Assembly: GCA_030704615.1 (NCBI GenBank)
Contig: CM060734.1
Location: forward strand, 37,774,042 to 37,838,041
Source: Takakia lepidozioides
Lineage: Eukaryota > Streptophyta > Takakiopsida > Takakiales > Takakiaceae
DNA length: 64,000 bases
Reading direction: 5' to 3'
Made by a program: the position numbers and the translations under genes. Positions 23,545 through 33,467 of this stretch are shown here, piece by piece (the first letter of the stretch is position 1; each line of letters begins with the position of its first letter). Under the pieces are notes generated by a model. That model saw only the letters and a list, made by a program, of their open reading frames with translations, searched no databases and was not told the origin of the DNA.

Positions 23545-23971
23545 CCGCTTCCCTCTTTCTCGACAGACCACAACACTGCTTCAAAAGGCTTATCCTGAGA
23601 TTTGGATGAATTTTGTTTTCATCGATGATAATGAGGACAGGTCTCAGTGTTATATTAGGGCGTAGACACACGAGCGGCAATGGAGATGAATGGGAGACGA
23701 CCATTGGCCGAGGGGAAAGCGCACACTAACACAGGGGAGGAAGCACGTTCTACCGGAAGGTGATGTGTCTACTGACGTGGACAGTTTTGGAAACCGCAGC
23801 ACTTCCAGGCACTTCACGATGGAAGTGTCGCGCGTCTATGAAAAGTGTTGTCTTGACGTGAAATGCAGGGCCCACCATCGTCTTCTTTCTTTGCGAAGCT
23901 CTTCACGAAGCTCTCTTTACTACGGGTCACCACGAAAAGGTGTGTGTTCACGATAGGGTTTAGGAGGCCTC
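23545..23971. promoter_or_regulatory. Head-to-head promoter region of uL18c and the trihelix-like gene
   Basis: About 430 bp separate the uL18c start (minus) from the first plausible ATG of the plus-strand gene. It must contain the uL18c promoter and 5' UTR. No diagnostic motif is seen. Confidence 0.35.
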
Positions 23972-24890
23972 ATGGAACCCACAGAGCAGTTACCCGTCAT
24001 AGACTTGGAAGAGGGGAATGGTCATCAGTCGTGCAACATGCGATTTCAAATACGTACACACCAGGTTCATTTTCACAATTGTTGGGTGAATACCCTCACC
24101 CAAATCCTCCGCAGATGTTCTACTCAAACATGGGACCATCCAATTTCCACCCAAGTTGGGCACAAGCACCACCTCCTGCTTCTTCAACTACGACTGGTAC
24201 TGCACCAAAGAGAACGGCGTGTAACGTCAAAAAGGAATCCGATGGGTCTGTTGCTCCAGCACCTAAGAAGAAAAGGGTGTCCAAAAAAAAAATGATCAAG
24301 GATCTCACGGAGAACGAGTTGGAAGAAATACGGCAGGGTGGACCTTGGAAGGAGCATTGGGTGATCCACCTCATCACTTTGCGAGGAGAAATGCAAGATG
24401 TGTTTTCATCACCACCAAAACAAGGTATGTATTCTCTTCAGTGTCACTGGCAAAACCTATGCATGCAAATGTAATCGACAGTTTGGTATAGCTCGTAACA
24501 AACTGAATTCCTACAGTGAGCCATTAACAGGCATTAGTCACTCATCTCTATAACCACTCTGCAAAACCTAATTGTCATTCATGAATGATTTGTCATAATT
24601 CCCCATGGTTTATTTGGTGTGCAGGTGTGGATAATTGGTCATGTCTGCACACGAAGTTGGTTGCAGTGTGTCCCGAGTTTACAAAGGACAGTGAGGCATG
24701 TCGAAAAAAATGGCAGGCTATTTACAAAGACTACAAGGAGGATAAGCCTCTCAATGGAATTTCTGAAAATGATAGGTCTGATAAGTGCAAATGGTTCGAT
24801 TTGGTAGATCAGTATATGCACGATCGAGCCAATGTCGTTACTCGTGCACACAGATGTGCTCATGAGCCAAAAGGTTTGAATGCCCTATGA
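23972..24890 (+). CDS. Myb/SANT-like (trihelix-type) DNA-binding protein, 5' frame disturbed
   Basis: A first exon ends at 24424 (CCAAAACAAG, donor GTATGT). The second starts at 24625 (after TGTGCAG) and ends in TGA at 24888-24890; the phase-1 join is in frame. The DNA-binding helices span the junction: WVIHLITLRGEMQDVF, then VDNWSCLHTKLVAVCPEF and CRKKWQAIYKDYKEDK, with the spaced Trp residues of trihelix/Myb_DNA-bind_4 domains. Just before is a basic stretch, PKKKRVSKKK, that matches a classical nuclear import signal. The likely start MEPTEQLPVIDLEEGN (23972) is in another frame from the following SNTYTPGSFSQLLGEYPHPN, so either a frameshift or a short intron near 24020 exists. The C-terminus runs into a gypsy fragment and may be truncated. 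The same domain occurs in host transcription factors and in Harbinger-transposon accessory proteins; I cannot separate these. Confidence 0.6.
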
Positions 24891-26230
24891 GGAACTCAAG
24901 GCTCGATTGACTTCTGCACATATTCTGAGGCGGCCAATTCGGGGCGGCATTTCCAGCTACATACGGATTGGAGTATGCTGGGGATTGGAGCAGTGCTCAC
25001 ACATGTGGATGATGAGGGAAGAGAGTTCGTAGTGGCATATGCTAGCTGCTCGACAATGATGCCGCCGAGGCAAAGTATAGTTCATATGAAGGGGAGTGTC
25101 TAGCTGCGGTATGGGCAGTGGCACATTTCAGATGCTACCTCTATGGCAATTTCTTCACCTTTGTCACGGATCACCAACCATTGAAGTGGTTGATGGAGTC
25201 AGACAAGCTTACAGGGAAGCTTGCATGGTGGGCACTTATGCTTCAAGAGTACGACTTTCAGGTGGTGCATCGAGCCGGTATTGTCAATCGGGATGCAGAT
25301 GGATTGAGTCATAATCCATGCACGAGCGAGCATGATGATACTGGAGCTCGGTGGCATGATGAGACAGATGAGGAGATGGTGTCAGGATGGCACGCACTCA
25401 TAGTTTGCTGCAAGGCAGTATTGGTGGGGGGGCATGCACACGGATGTGCAACAGTTAGTGGCAAGATGCATGGTGTGTGATAGAGTGCGGACTTCTTTCA
25501 ATGCCCCTACTCCACAATTGCATCATTTACCCATTATGGGTTTGGGCTGTCGTTGGAGTCTTGACTTCGTAGGTCCATTGCCATTAACGATTCACCATAA
25601 CAAGTATGTGTTGATGGTGGTGGAACACTTCTCCAAATGGATTGAACTGGTGGCATTGCCTGACATGGCAAGTGAGGGGGCTGCGTATGCATTCTTAGAT
25701 TGAGTGCTTAGCCATTTTGGTGCTCCAGCCGAGGTACTCACGGATCAGAGGAGAGAGTTCTTGGGGGAATTTCAGGCTTTGTGTGAGCAAGCCTTGATAG
25801 ATCACCGCACTACTTCTCGGGATCATCCGGAGCTGATTGCTTGGCTGAGAGAGTTGTTCAAACAGTCAAGTGAGGTTTGCGCAAGTACGGTTTGCAGAAG
25901 GGACATCTAGGAGATTGGGACCTTCAGCTGCCTTGGCTAGCTATGGGCTATAGGTTCAGCAAACAAGCTTCACTTGCCTCCTTCTCACCTTACTTTCTTC
26001 TCTTCGGTCGAGAGCCGGATTTGCCTGCATCTATTCGCAGGGAGGCTGCAGTAGTTCTCAACCTTGATGATCCGGATGTGTAGACACAAGCATGTGCCCA
26101 GCGGGCAGAGTCGTTCAAGAGAGTCATGCCTATGGCTTTTGAGAACCTTGCTATTGCCCAACACCGAGACACATTGAGGTACGCCACTATACGTGGAGGG
26201 GGATATCGGCCAAGTGTTCGGCATTTCTAC
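24885..26230 (+). pseudogene. Gypsy RNase H and integrase (decayed)
   Basis: RNase H: FQLHTDWSMLGIGAVL (about 24951-24998), EGECLAAVWAVAHFRCYLYG (about 25090-25150), FVTDHQPLKWLM and NRDADGLSHNP. Integrase: MHTDVQQLVARCMVCDRVRT (zinc finger end), WSLDFVGPLP with the first catalytic Asp, MVVEHFSKWIELVALPDMAS, LSHFGAPAEVLTDQRREFLG with the second Asp, and WLAMGYRFSKQASLASFSPY further on. The third catalytic block is degraded around 25830-25880. Stops at 25073, 25701 and 26080 and several frameshifts make it inactive. Confidence 0.85.
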
Positions 26231-26269
26231 CCTGGGGACTATGTGTATTTGCAGTAAACAGTATCTACG

Positions 26270-26604
26270 ACCTTGGATGTCACAGCAGGACGTGTGGTTC
26301 TAAGGGTCAGGGAGGTGTTGCCTTCAGAAGTATTGATTCTGGAGGGTCGAGATGACATTGTATGGAAGGACCATGTGCGTAATTGTGCGCCATGTCACAT
26401 TCCACATATGGATGGGAGGATAGATCCCAACCTTGCAATGGTACCTACAGGGTTGCGTTGCATGTTGGTGGCGCCGCAACCATATTGGTGTGTGACAAAT
26501 GCTCAAGGGGGTGGCACGTGGGATGCTTGACACCGCCACTTGAGAAGGTTCCTATCGGAAAATGGTTGTGTCCACGATGCCTTGGACAGAGGTGGTGGGC
26601 ATGA
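26270..26604 (+). pseudogene. C-terminal Pol extension with a PHD finger
   Basis: After integrase comes a GPY/F-like module (LRVREVLPSEVLILEGRDD, VWKDHVRNCAPCH), then a C4HC3 zinc finger: CVAC (about 26460), a one-base frameshift, then LVCDKCSRGWHVGCLTPPLE (about 26488-26547) and GKWLCPRCLG. Spacing C-X2-C...C-X2-C-X4-H-X2-C-X14-C-X2-C, plus the Trp before the last Cys pair and the LTPPL loop, are diagnostic of PHD fingers, which read histone H3 tails. Chromoviruses usually carry a chromodomain at this place. The stop after CLGQRWWA is at about 26602. Confidence 0.85.
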
Positions 26605-26605
26605 C

Positions 26606-27139
26606 AATGGTGAGGCGGATAAGTGATCCAAGGTCTAGCTAGTGGGGCTTCAATGCCATGGATATCAACTAAAGATCATGGATTGCATGAAGGCGACTAA
26701 CGATGGGGCTACGTTTGCACCCGGTCTCTTTATCTATCGACTTCAGGTGTTGGGACTTGTGCGATTGAAGACCAAACGATGATCTTATTGGGGTGGATAC
26801 TTGCAAGCTATCCGGTGTTAGAGGGACCTAATCACCAGCTAGGGGAGCGATTGTGGCGTGGCTTTCTAGGACTGTATGCTAGGAAGTGTGGTTGGACAAC
26901 GATGTATGTTGTGGCACGATGCTTAGGTACACGACAGCTGTCATGGTTTTGTTTGTGATTAGTTAGAAATAGTTATTTCTCTAATTAGGAATCTAGCCGT
27001 GATAAAAGTTTGAGCCTAACTTCTACACGGCGTCTCCGCATGCATGCTAGGAACACTCAACTATTTTCCTGCCTTCTTTTCACTGCCAGCAATGTCTATA
27101 CCCGGGTGAACAGAATTCTAAGCTCTTTTCATGTTTTTC
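26606..27139. other. Possible 3' UTR/LTR of the PHD gypsy fragment
   Basis: Non-coding. Immediately downstream of the PHD module, so LTR or 3' UTR is expected, but no partner copy exists in the window and no TG...CA limits can be shown. A short dyad, TAGAAATAGTTATTTCT, lies near 26966. Confidence 0.35.
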
Positions 27140-27285
27140 TATGGCCAAAGACAATTCAGACCGATGACATCCTCCAACATTGTTGGTGGTGGGACCTTTT
27201 CCTCGTTAGGGTGAGGCAAGACACAATTGGCAATATAGATATCATTCACCTCAACCCACCACAATCCTTCAGGTATGACACGGCA

Positions 27286-28470
27286 GTGATATAACTTGAT
27301 CACACTAGTTGTTAAAAATGTGTCAAGCCATAGCACACCACAATTGGAGCAATTGGCAAGAACATAGGCCCATTTAAGTACCCGAACGTCCGAAAACTTG
27401 AACAACAAATGTAGATCTGTTGGGGGCCAGACCACAACCCCTTAAATATCTTGAAGCCATAATATATTGATCAAACTAGTTGTGAGAAATTCTCCAAGCC
27501 ATAACACACCACAATTGGAGCAATTGGCAAGGAGATAGACCCATCTGAATAGTTGAAAGTCCGGAAACTTGAACTACAAGTGCAAGATCTATTGGGGGCC
27601 AGACCACAACCCTTTAAGAAAATTCAGAGCTTAGGAGACCACCATAACTTGATCACACTAAATGTTAGAAATGTTTCAAACCATAGCACACCACAATTGG
27701 AGCAATTGGCAAGGACATAGGCCCATCTGAATAGTTGAACGTCCGGAAACTTGAACTACAAGTGCAGATCTATTGGGGGCCAAACACAACAAGTGTAGAT
27801 CTGTTGGGGGCCAGACCACAACCCCTTAAGAAAATTCAGAGCTTAGGAGGCTACCATACCTTGATCACACTGGTTGTTAGAAATGTTTCAAGCCATAGCA
27901 CACCACAACTGGAGCAATTGACAAGGAGATAGGCCCATCTGAGTGCATGAACGTCCGGAAACTTGAACAATAAGCAGATTTGTTGGGGGGCAGACCACAA
28001 CCCCTTAATAAGATTTGGAGCTCTAGAGGCCATCATACCTTGATCACACTAGTTGTTAGAAAGTTTCAAGCCATAGCACACCACAATTGGAGAAATTGGC
28101 AAGAAGAGAGGCCCATTTGAGTACCTGAACGTCTAGAAACTTGAACAACAACTGCAGATCTGCTGGGGCCAGACCACAACCCTTAGAAATTCCAAAGCTC
28201 TAAAGGCCATCATATGTTGATCACACTAGTTGTTAGAAATGTGCCAAGCCATAGCACATCACAAATAGAGGAATTGGCAAGAAGATAGGCCTATCAAAGT
28301 AGCTGAATGTTTGGAAACTTGAATAACAAATGCAACTATACTGGGGGCAGACCACAACCCCTTGAAAATCTTTATGGCTCTGAAGTCTAGCATATCTTTA
28401 TCACCCTACTTGCTAGAAATCCACCAAGCCATAGCACACCCAAATTGGAGAAATTGGCATGAAGATAGGG
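27286..28470. repeat. Tandem array of about 180-bp units (7 copies), PPR-derived
   Basis: The block AAGCCATAGCACACCACAAT recurs near 27325, 27496, 27678, 27889, 28068, 28245 and 28425, so periods are 171, 182, 211, 179, 177 and 180 bp. The long one contains an extra duplication of about 30 bp (CAAGTGTAGATCTGTTGGGG). Units also share CTTGATCACACTAGTTGTTAG and GGGGCCAGACCACAACCC. On the minus strand each unit gives a frame like DVRVLKWAYVLANCSNCGVL followed by DTFLTTSVIK, which resembles a worn PPR stretch. Confidence 0.88.
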
Positions 28471-28830
28471 CACAACAGAAATGAATGTGGCTTGGTCTGG
28501 CTTCACCCCCTGCTGATGTGCATTTGCTCACAGGTCTCCAAAGCCTCCATCCCCCATATCCATGTTGTGCATGTCCTGCAATCATAGCACTCCAGAACAC
28601 CACATCTCGTTTGTCCATCAAACACTTCATTTGCATCCACAGTGCACCCACATTTGACATATATATCAACAAGGGTATTGTTCGCTAAAATGACATCTGG
28701 TACTATTCCAGCCTTGACGATGTCACCATGGACCTCTTTTCCCTTTATGAATATATAAATGGCTGAGCCCTAGAATACAACTTCCTGGCAATGGTGCCCT
28801 TACAGAACCGGCAACAGAAGACCCAAGCCT
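28410..28830 (-). pseudogene. Decayed PLS-type pentatricopeptide repeat sequence
   Basis: Minus-strand frames spell consecutive PPR consensus pieces: GKEVHGDIVKAGIVPDVI, NNTLVDIYVKCG, VDANEVF, KRDVVFWSAMIAGHAQHG, and MHISRG with a KPSHIHFCCALSSC-like segment. The order and spacing match tandem 35-residue PPRs of organelle RNA-editing factors, but the frame changes at least three times and stops intervene. It abuts the 180-bp array, which seems to derive from the same kind of sequence. Confidence 0.75.
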
Positions 28831-29480
28831 CAAGTGACCTACTACAGCAAAAACATGATAAATGAAGAGGGTGAGAGCGAGATAGATGGAGAGTTGGAGA
28901 GCGCTTGGGCATGGACTAAGGAGAAGCAGACAATGTGAAAGAAAGATGGGTTAGAGAGGAGGGTGGAGAGGACGATAAGTGGTAGTAGAAATCGATAAAG
29001 ACAGGCCAAAATGAACTAATTAATATGACCAAATTTAAATTATGTAATGCATGTTTGGCCATATTCGGGTCATATGAAACCTGTTTGACGTAGTTTTTGG
29101 GGGGATAGCTTCAGGGCTTACAATACTACCCACCTATACCTCATTTTTGGGCTCTTCCAAAAAGTCTATAGATTTTTCCAAAGTATATTAGATCATCTTT
29201 TTTTTTTAAATAAAAAATAAAGGGAAACACCTAAGAGCTACAGCTCACAAATCAGGCTTATCTACTAGATGTGACATATAAAAATTTGAATGAAATGTAA
29301 ACAACTATTGTCAAGCTTTGTAGTGAGTTCAATTATTTCGAAATTTTATATTTTTGGAACTAGCTTAATTTATTTTCATTCTAAAATTCATCGTTGAAGT
29401 TTGGACATTGGAGAAAATGCAAATTTTGATGGTCTACAGCGACCCTCTACCTTATCAGATCAGCCCATACCTAGGTCATT
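28831..29480. other. AT-rich spacer
   Basis: No coding sequence or defined repeat recognised. Confidence 0.4.
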
Positions 29481-29484
29481 AGAT

Positions 29485-30130
29485 GGTGCTCTAAGTGGAG
29501 AAGAGCTGGCTATGTTGGCTACCATATTTCAAGCTAGTTTCGTATGACCAAACATTGTTCCAGTTGAGGAAAGTGCTTCAGAGAATGAATATTGTGATTC
29601 AGATTCAGAATAAAGTTGATTGTTTGGAAGCATCTGTTCAATCATCCTACAATGATTTGGACACTTGTATGTTTTTAAAGTCTGCCACAGGTGCACAAAC
29701 CACTTAAACATTTTCATGAATCACCACAAGAGTGGTACCAATCACTGAGGTGTCTTTAACCACTTACAATCTACCACCGTCCAAGTGATACCAATCACTG
29801 CGGTGTCTTTAACCACTCACTATGTACCACTGTCCAAGTGATACCAATCACTGCGGTGTCTTTAACCACATAACATTCTAGAACTAACATGAGAGATTGA
29901 AGACCTGGCTATGTTGGCTATCTGCATTCAAACGACATTTGTACAACCAACCGCTATTCCAGTTGAGGAAAGTGATTCAGAGAGTGACGAATATGTTTCA
30001 GATTAAGAATAAAGTTTATTGTTGGAACCATTTGTTCAATAGCATCATCCTACAATGGTCTGGACACTTGCCTGTTTTTCAAAGTCTGTCACAGGTGCAC
30101 AAACCACTTAAAGTTTTTCATGTATCACCA
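29485..30130 (+). repeat. Tandem duplication (period about 399 bp) of a short acidic open frame
   Basis: Copy A (29485-29730) and copy B (29885-30130) share CTGGCTATGTTGGCTA and downstream similarity. In one frame they read ELAMLATIFQASFV, VPVEESASENEYCDSDSE and DLAMLAICIQTTFVQP, IPVEESDSESDEY. The acidic Ser/Asp/Glu cluster after a hydrophobic helix recalls the N-terminus of HARBI1-like transposases, but nothing more of such a gene is seen. Only the duplication is certain. Confidence 0.55.
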
Positions 30131-30650
30131 CAAAAGTGGTACCAATCACTGTTGTGTAGGCAACCACTCATGAGTGACCACTAGAATAGTGGTTCCAATT
30201 ACTGCAGTGTCTTTCACCACCCACTTTCTACCACTGTCAAAGTGGTACAAATCAATGAGGTGTCTTTAACCACTCAAGATCAACGTGCACTCTCCCCGTC
30301 CACGTGGAGTATTATAATAATTAATTAAAATAGATTTCCAAATCATAAATCATAAATAAAATTTGAATTATTACGCGTGGAGTAGCAAGTGGTTTCAACC
30401 ACTTCCCATCACTGAGGTGTCTATAACCACTCACAATGTATCACTGCACCCGTCCACGTGGAATATTATATTTATTAACTAAAATATATTATCAAATAAA
30501 AAATAAAAAATAAAAACAAATTATTACACGTGGAGTACTGTGTGGTTGAAACCACTTCCAACCACTGTCTGTGATGCCACCGTGGCATTTCATCGAGATT
30601 AACCACTGGCAAGTGGTTACTAGTGGTTTATAGAGTGGGAAAAGACAGTA
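29735..30650. repeat. ACCACT/AGTGGT-rich repeat region
   Basis: The phrase ATACCAATCACTGCGGTGTC and close variants occur at least six times between 29740 and 30420, in units of about 60 bp. Related inverted phrases (AAGTGGTT, AACCACTT) follow. Two AT-rich segments (about 30299-30400 and 30447-30545), each flanked by CACGTGG-type sequence, are duplicates of each other. The region is non-coding and ends where the Gag frame of the methyltransferase element starts; it could be part of that element's LTR or leader, unproven. Confidence 0.7.
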
Positions 30651-30689
30651 GTGGTTAAAGGGCCACTGGTTATTCCGCGTTTTCTTTCT

Positions 30690-32290
30690 AGTGAGGAGAG
30701 TGCCGGTACGAGCACCAGCGATAATAGTGGGTATACAAGACGAGGTATGTTGTTTAGGCCACCTTTACCTTCATTGTCTTCTGAGGAAGGTTCAGACTCA
30801 GAGTCAAGAAGATTCTCGCCGAGGGTGCAAGCCATTTCCGTGCCATTGTTGTGGGATACGATGGAGGAAATGTATGGAGCTACCAAGGGGCCATGCCATG
30901 TCGGTACTCTGGAGCTGTGGGTACCATCAAGCTTGATGATTTCATATAAGAGTTTGATAGTTGGTGTGATTTGCAGCAGATGCGCAATCCACAACTGTTT
31001 ACGCCTTTCATGGAGTGGAATGGGCTGTTTCAGCACCTTCAGGGGCCGCCTGTGGATGACTACCATGAGTTTAGGCGGGGAAATGAGATGGAGATTGAGG
31101 TGTGGCGACAATATTGGTTACCTTACTATGTCTCCATCACTAGAGGCACAAGGGCAGCGGCAACACCAGCAGCTACGCCAACATCCCCAACTGCAAGCAC
31201 AAGTAGTGGGACAAGTAAAGATGGAGCTGAGAAATCCACTCAAGCTCCTGCTACAGCACTAGCACCCGTGCCTGCCTTTAATCCAATTGTGGAGTTCTTC
31301 GAGGAGTTGAGGAGAAACTACCAGGGGATAATGACAGAGAAATTGTGGAGCTTGCGAGAGTTCCAGTCTACTGAGAGTTTGAGGGAGGCTTACACGCACA
31401 TGAGACGATTGATAAATGTAACCCAAGGGGTTACAGAAGCTCAAGCAGTCCAATTCTGGTATGGGATATTGGACAAGGAGCTGAGAGGAAGGGCGTGGGA
31501 TGCAACTCTCCTACAAATGGCCCAACCCACCTTAGCAAACGTGTTTTTGCTGGCAGAGCGGATAGAGCTCAATATGGTGGAAGAGCGAGTGGTCATGGTG
31601 GGGTTTGGTAAGGAAACACAACGAAGTGGGGCTCCTAGTCAACAACAACCACTACCCCAACGTGCTCAAGGCAACAAAGGGGCTCAGGCAAATCCCATGG
31701 AAGCACAGAGAGGATCTCAATTGCAGAGGTTACTTCCTTCATTTCAGGCCAACAACAGTCGGGTGTGACATGTGGGATTTGGGAGGACCCCATGTTAAGA
31801 GAGATTGTCCGGAGAAAGGCAAAAGGTTGGCACAGGCACAGCCTACACAACTACAGTGTGGACATTGTGGCAAGAGGCCCATTGTTATGACTTGCATCCT
31901 GAACTACGGTCAGGCCAGTTCCAAGGGAACAATGGTGGCCGAGGACGAGGCAATGTAGTCTAGAGAGGTAGAGGAGGCAGAGGTCGTGGTGGAGGTCGTA
32001 ACCAAAACCAAGGAGCACAGGGTCAAGGTCAAGGTCATGACCAAGGCATGGTGAATAAGCTTGCCCAGCTAGAGCAACGTCTTGCTGCCATGGCCACTAC
32101 TAATGTTGCGCCAGCTCCAAGGCCTGAGATTCAAGCCCCACCTGCACAACCTCCTATGCCTAGAGAAGACCAGATTGGTATGGGCTTCATGTGTGGAGCC
32201 GCACTTGCTCGACCATTGCATATGGACTCTGCAACCGCTGTCACTCAAGCAACAACTCGTGCCAAGAAGACTGGATGTGGATTTTGATCC
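30690..32290 (+). pseudogene. Gag of the methyltransferase gypsy element
   Basis: The N-terminus is acidic/serine rich (SLSSEEGSDSESRRFSPR). A Pro/Thr/Ala-rich linker precedes a capsid-like region: FFEELRRNYQGIMTEKLWSL, REAYTHMRRLINVTQGVTEA, AVQFWYGILDKELRGRAW and ANVFLLAERIELNMVEER. A zinc-knuckle-like segment (GGPHVKRDCPEKGKRLAQ, CGHCGKR; first Cys pair damaged) is followed by an RG-rich tract (GRGRGNVV, RGRGGRGRGGGRNQNQ near 31935-32030). Frameshifts occur near 30945 and 31775-31890, with a stop near 31956. Confidence 0.75.
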
Positions 32291-32339
32291 ACAAAGGAGG
32301 GAAGCAAGTCGACAGACTAGGCTTCCATAGTCTTTCACA

Positions 32340-33160
32340 TTGGCTGAGACAGTGCCAACTACAACATCGATGATATCCGCTCGCCCAAGTGTGCCAGAGG
32401 TAGAGCCACGAGTGCCATTGGGAAGAGTTGGTGTGGCTCGGGAAATGTCAATAGGTGGTGCTGCAAAGCAAGGTGCAGCTAGTACATTGTTGGGGGCAGC
32501 TATGGCAGTTTGTCAAGCTCCATTGTTTTCTGCAATGACAATTGCAATGCCGGGGATTCGGCCAACTGTTGTGTTCAGACTAGCAGCTAGACTCTGTGAG
32601 AGTGGTGATGCATCGGCACTATCTGCGAGGATAGCGGATAAGGTACAATGGATGGATGCCATGGATTCAAGGGTGACAGCCACAGCTGCGCCATGGCAAG
32701 CGGCAGCTGCAAGTCAGGAGTTGCCAGCTAGGCCAGCCATTGAGCGCAGTATGGTGACTCCTGGGGTAGTCCTGGTGGACAATCAGGATGGTATGTTTCA
32801 GTTGGGTGGCCCAGCCGAAAGGAGGTATAGGCCACTACGGGTCTTGTTGGACTTGGGAGCACAGTCATTGATGTTGGGGAGAGCAGCAATTACAGGCTTG
32901 GGCCTTACACAGGCGGATTTGGAGCCTTGCCCTTTCCAGATTCAAACATCTTTTGATGGTTTAGAGAAAGCGCGAGGGATTACACGCCATGAGTTCTTCA
33001 TTCGATTGTAGTCAGATCATCCTACGGACGGCTCAGTTATGAGAGCTAAAGCCATTGTTACGGACGCGATGTCCTATGATGTGCTTGTTGGTGGGGCTGC
33101 GTTGTACCCCATGGGATTTACTCTGGACTTTTGAGAGGAAATTACATCCTACAGGCCATA
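32340..33160 (+). pseudogene. Protease-like region of the methyltransferase gypsy element
   Basis: An Ala-rich linker leads to RPLRVLLDLGAQSLMLGRAA (about 32830-32890), an aspartic-protease-like motif in which the usual D-S/T-G-A reads D-L-G-A. Then GLGLTQADLEPCPFQIQTS and, after a stop at about 33009, MSYDVLVGGAALYPMGF, which fits the ILG-type flap-side motif of retroelement proteases. Fold assigned by position and motif only. Confidence 0.6.
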
Positions 33161-33467
33161 ATGGCAGTCAGGAGATGGCCGACATGCACTGCTCCCAGTG
33201 AGGTTTATTGGGAATGTAGCGGTGGATCATAGGAACATAATGCCCACATTGGCTGCATTTTCAGGGGTGGTGGCTTGGAGTGGTGAGATCTTGGAGGGCA
33301 ATAGTCATACAGATGATAGGCCATCACCTGATGAGGACAAACAATTGGCATACAAGGCTGATTTGCTTCCTCGTGCGCCTGTGTATATTCCACTGTGGGG
33401 TACGGTTGGGAATTTGCATCGAGTAGCAGACGAGTGTGTGCACCAAGCATGGTAAGAAGCATTTCCA
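33161..33467 (+). other. Linker between protease and methyltransferase
   Basis: An open stretch including VRFIGNVAVDHRNIMPTLAA and APVYIPLWGTVGNLHRVADE, with no recognised domain; one stop at about 33453. Probably part of the same polyprotein. Confidence 0.45.

Larger units (their letters stand above)
24885..26605 (+). mobile_element. Ty3/gypsy fragment: RT end, RNase H, integrase, PHD finger
   Basis: The fragment begins at the RT/RNase H connection (YEELKARLTSAHILRRP) and runs through RNase H and integrase to a PHD zinc finger at the end of Pol. It is 5'-truncated against the trihelix-like gene and has several stops and frameshifts. No LTR can be proved, although 26606-27139 may be its 3' LTR. 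By sequence it belongs with the integrase scrap at 19384 and probably with the methyltransferase element at 30651-40796, whose RT breaks off just where this piece begins. Confidence 0.8.
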
